From Cordia subcordata (Eukaryota; Streptophyta; Magnoliopsida; Boraginales; Cordiaceae): a stretch of 64,000 nucleotides of DNA. A program made the position numbers and the translations under genes. The notes under the pieces were generated by a model. The model saw only the letters and a program-made list of their open reading frames with translations. It was not told the origin of the DNA and made no database searches. Of this stretch, positions 61,591 to 64,000 are shown piece after piece; position 1 is the stretch's first letter, and each line of letters opens with the position of its first letter. The stretch spans positions 8,042,501-8,106,500 of the forward strand of contig JAPTOF010000001.1 of the NCBI GenBank assembly GCA_028554755.1, given 5' to 3'.

Positions 61591-62805
61591 TGTGTGTATG
61601 TGTGTGTTCATGGGCATTCAGTAGAGTTGCTTAGGATTTTGTTTGTAGACCCTTGGTTGAAGGTGGTCTTGGGCTTAAAAGGGTGAAGGATGTTAATCGC
61701 GCTACCAACCCTCATCTCCTATGGAAATTGCTCAACCATGAGAACACCATTTGGGTTAAATGGGTCTATGCTTATCATCTTAAAAGACATAGCATTTGGG
61801 AGGTCATTATATCACAAGACTCGCTTGGTATTGGAGGCAACTTCTCAAACTTTACACTAACATGAAGCAACTTGTATTCTCCAAGATTGGCAATGGACAA
61901 AGAACCAGATTTTGGATGGATTTTTGGCACCCATTTGGTATTTTGGCTGACTATTTTGGAGAGCAAGTCTTGAATGATCTTAATGTTGACTGGAATATGA
62001 AGGTGGCTGACTTAATTATTGATGGTGTATGGCATTGGCAAACAAGCATCCCTGTTTTTGCTCAATTTTTGGGGCGGCTGGTCTACCAATGCCGTGTTTA
62101 CAAAGGAATGATCTTATTATCTGGATTGGATGACCTGATGGAAAATTTTCTTCTGGATCGGCTTGGGGGATGATAAGAAAGAAAAATCCTGTTGTTGATT
62201 GGAGTGAACAGGTTTGGTTTTGCGGGACTTGTGCTTAAGCATGCTATCTATTCATGATTGGCTTGGTTGGATAGACTCCCGACAAAAACGAGAATTGCCT
62301 GCTGGGGCATGGACATGAATCTGCTGTGCTGCTTTTGTCACAAGTGTGTGGAGGATACGAAGCATCTTTTTTTGATTGCTTATTCACTAGAAGGATCTAG
62401 GTGAGAATTATGAAGCTTGTGAAGGGTCCTCATTGGCTATCGTCATGGGGTCATATTTGCCAATAGTATGTATCGATATATAAAGAAAACTCAGTGTGGT
62501 CTTTTGTTACGAGACTGGCTTGTGAAGCTATACTCTATCTTGTTTAGAGGAAGCGAAACAGGAGAGTCCATCAGGTTGGCCAAGTTCGCAACGAAGATCA
62601 AGTGGTCTCCTCGATTTATCTGCATTAAAGTTTGACAACTCGAAAGATGTATAGGTAGAATTCTTTTTGTAAATTCTTATGCAATAGATAGGGCTTTGAG
62701 CCTTAGGCTCTGCTTTTTGACCTTCGTTGTCTTGTTTTCTGGTATAAATGAAAGATACAAGTTTAGAATAGTTTATTACTTGTTTAAAAGAAAAAAAAAA
62801 TGTTA
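61590..62805 (+). mobile_element. 5'-truncated LINE, reverse transcriptase C-terminus and tail
   Basis: Reads CRPLVEGGLGLKRVKDVN then ATNPHLLWKLLNHENTIWVK, next IGNGQRTRFWMDFWHPFG, and after frameshifts MNLLCCFCHKCVEDTKHLFL, the CxxC...H zinc-binding motif of plant LINE proteins. It ends with ATAAATGAAAGATACAAG and an A-rich tail at 62788-62800. The 5' truncation lies near 61640. No clear target duplication seen. It is a dead copy. Confidence 0.82.
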
Positions 62806-63474
62806 ACTCAGAACTACTGAACGACCTACCACATTTGATACTTATACAAATATATTTTTAGAAATGTCAACAAAACTACTGAAGTGTTAATATGCTGCGA
62901 GTGTCATTGTTCCAGTAGAAATGGATGAACTTTAAATTATTTCATGAAGAGAGAAAAGCTCAATTTCTTTCCTGAATTAATGAATTTTATTTTTATTTAC
63001 ATAATGTATACAACTCTGGTTACTGGTTGGGCCAGTTCAATGGCTCTGTATGAATTAGCAGTTTTTTTTATCATTTTGGCCCGGTTCTTGATCTAATGTG
63101 GAAACATGGCATATTTATTATACCCTTCATGACTCGTTTAGGAATAACAAATTAATAGGGCGGTTGGAGTATCACAAGACGGAACTGTAACGAATTCAGA
63201 TGTTTGGAGTTACAAAGGTGTGGCTGGGGCACGTATTATGTTTTCTAGCTTATGCTTTTAGGCATTAGGTGTATTGGGATCCAGAAATATTTTGCTTTGA
63301 ATGTATAGGAAAACTTTTGTTTGGATTTGCCCAAGATATTTGGAATTCATTTATTTCTTTTACCGGTGACTGGCTTTGATTTTCGTGCATTTCATGTAAC
63401 AGACTTATATGGTCTTAGAATATGGGTGTTCGATCCTTGTGGACTAACCTGAAAAATACAAACTATAAATCTAG

Positions 63475-63802
63475 CGTAGGGTGTGGAAGGATCCTTTTGT
63501 TCCGAGAGGAATAGCCTCTTATCATATTGTAGCAGGGACATTGGGCAAATTAGCAGGTCTATTTTATCTCAACGTTCGCCCGCCACAACTTCTATACAAC
63601 GGATTGCATATAGGAAATATTGAAAACATCCTTTCCAGTGGTATCGCTGCTATATTTTTTGTAGCTTTTGTTGTTGCCGGACTATGTGGTATGGCTCAAC
63701 AACTACCCCATCGAATTAGTTGGGCCCACTTATTATCAATGGGATTAGATATACTTCAAGCAAGAAATATATCGAAGAGTGAGTGCTGGATTAGTCGAAT
63801 TT
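63475..63802 (+). pseudogene. psbB: Nuclear plastid DNA (NUPT): psbB (CP47) fragment
   Basis: The translation [20 protein letters not shown] then [20 protein letters not shown] and [20 protein letters not shown] matches the lumenal and membrane region around the middle of photosystem II protein CP47. After VVAG the frame is lost, though the DNA still follows psbB to about GAAATATATCGAAGAGTGAG. The fragment of about 330 bp has no start and is broken, so it is a transferred chloroplast relic, not a gene. A poly-T run at 63800-63815 borders it. Confidence 0.9.
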
Positions 63803-63953
63803 TTTTTTTTTTTTGTTAAATAATACCCTTAAGGGTTAGTTATAGTTAAAATATTTAATATCACTGATCTCCTTAATTAAATTTCGAAAAACCCAATTCT
63901 AAATCCCAAGTGTTTAAGATAAACCTCAAAATATGAGTGAATAACACAAGTGA

Positions 63954-64000
63954 TCATGGGCAAATGGGATTCCTACCAGGCCCTCCATAATAAAATTCAG
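63954..64000 (-). CDS. Second neprosin gene, C-terminal end only (window edge)
   Basis: The minus strand reads [14 protein letters not shown] and stop TGA (63954-63956), identical to the end of the gene at 57320. The 3' flank is also similar (ATTCCTACCAGGCCCTCC, AATAACACAAGTGA, CCAAGTGTTTA), so it is a tandem duplicate in the same orientation about 6.6 kb away. The rest lies beyond the window, so integrity is unknown. Confidence 0.85.
   Translation of the reverse strand, partial: EFYYGGPGRNPICP

Overview
This is plant nuclear DNA, most likely from a eudicot. Genes are split by many GT-AG introns (some several kb), intergenic DNA is AT-rich and full of decayed transposons, and the recognisable proteins are plant families: EPSIN, ELF3, 2-oxoglutarate dioxygenases, GH28 polygalacturonase and neprosin. 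The species cannot be named from the sequence. All exon coordinates were read by eye from splice motifs, reading-frame continuity and family knowledge; no transcript or database evidence was available.

Layout. 258-6118 (+): the 3' part of an EPSIN1-like clathrin adaptor gene. 7238-9650 (-): a three-exon ACC-oxidase-homolog type dioxygenase, 366 aa. 11870-22691 (-): a ten-exon gene for a 337 aa protein joining a DEDD 3'-5' exonuclease domain to a KH RNA-binding domain. 25063-28773 (-): a nine-exon GH28 polygalacturonase, 410 aa. 34342-43318 (-): the clock gene EARLY FLOWERING 3, four coding exons, 705 aa, with a 5 kb third intron. 46355-47788 (-) and 49570-51506 (-): a tandem pair of SRG1-like dioxygenases; the first is broken by two frameshifts and the second is intact (354 aa). 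57320-59680 (-): a seven-exon neprosin-family gene, 415 aa. 63954-64000 (-): the last codons of a second, tandem neprosin copy cut by the window edge.

The genes do not form a pathway. They are a vesicle adaptor, a putative RNA nuclease, a cell-wall enzyme, a circadian regulator, specialised-metabolism oxygenases and a secreted peptidase-like protein. The only local structure among them is tandem duplication of the SRG1-like and neprosin genes.

The most informative non-genic content is the mobile DNA. It includes a seven-copy family of 175-254 bp TTTGGATTGA-ended MITEs with TTA target sites, one copy dated by an empty site in a promoter tandem array. It also includes a 902 bp Mutator-like foldback element with a perfect 9 bp target duplication and one of those MITEs nested inside it. 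The rest are a 550 bp non-autonomous Helitron 28 bp from a splice donor, LINE fragments (one sense-oriented inside ELF3), a Myb/SANT-like ORF remnant, and a plastid psbB fragment. No novel enzymatic or defence system was found; what is new here is mostly genome architecture.
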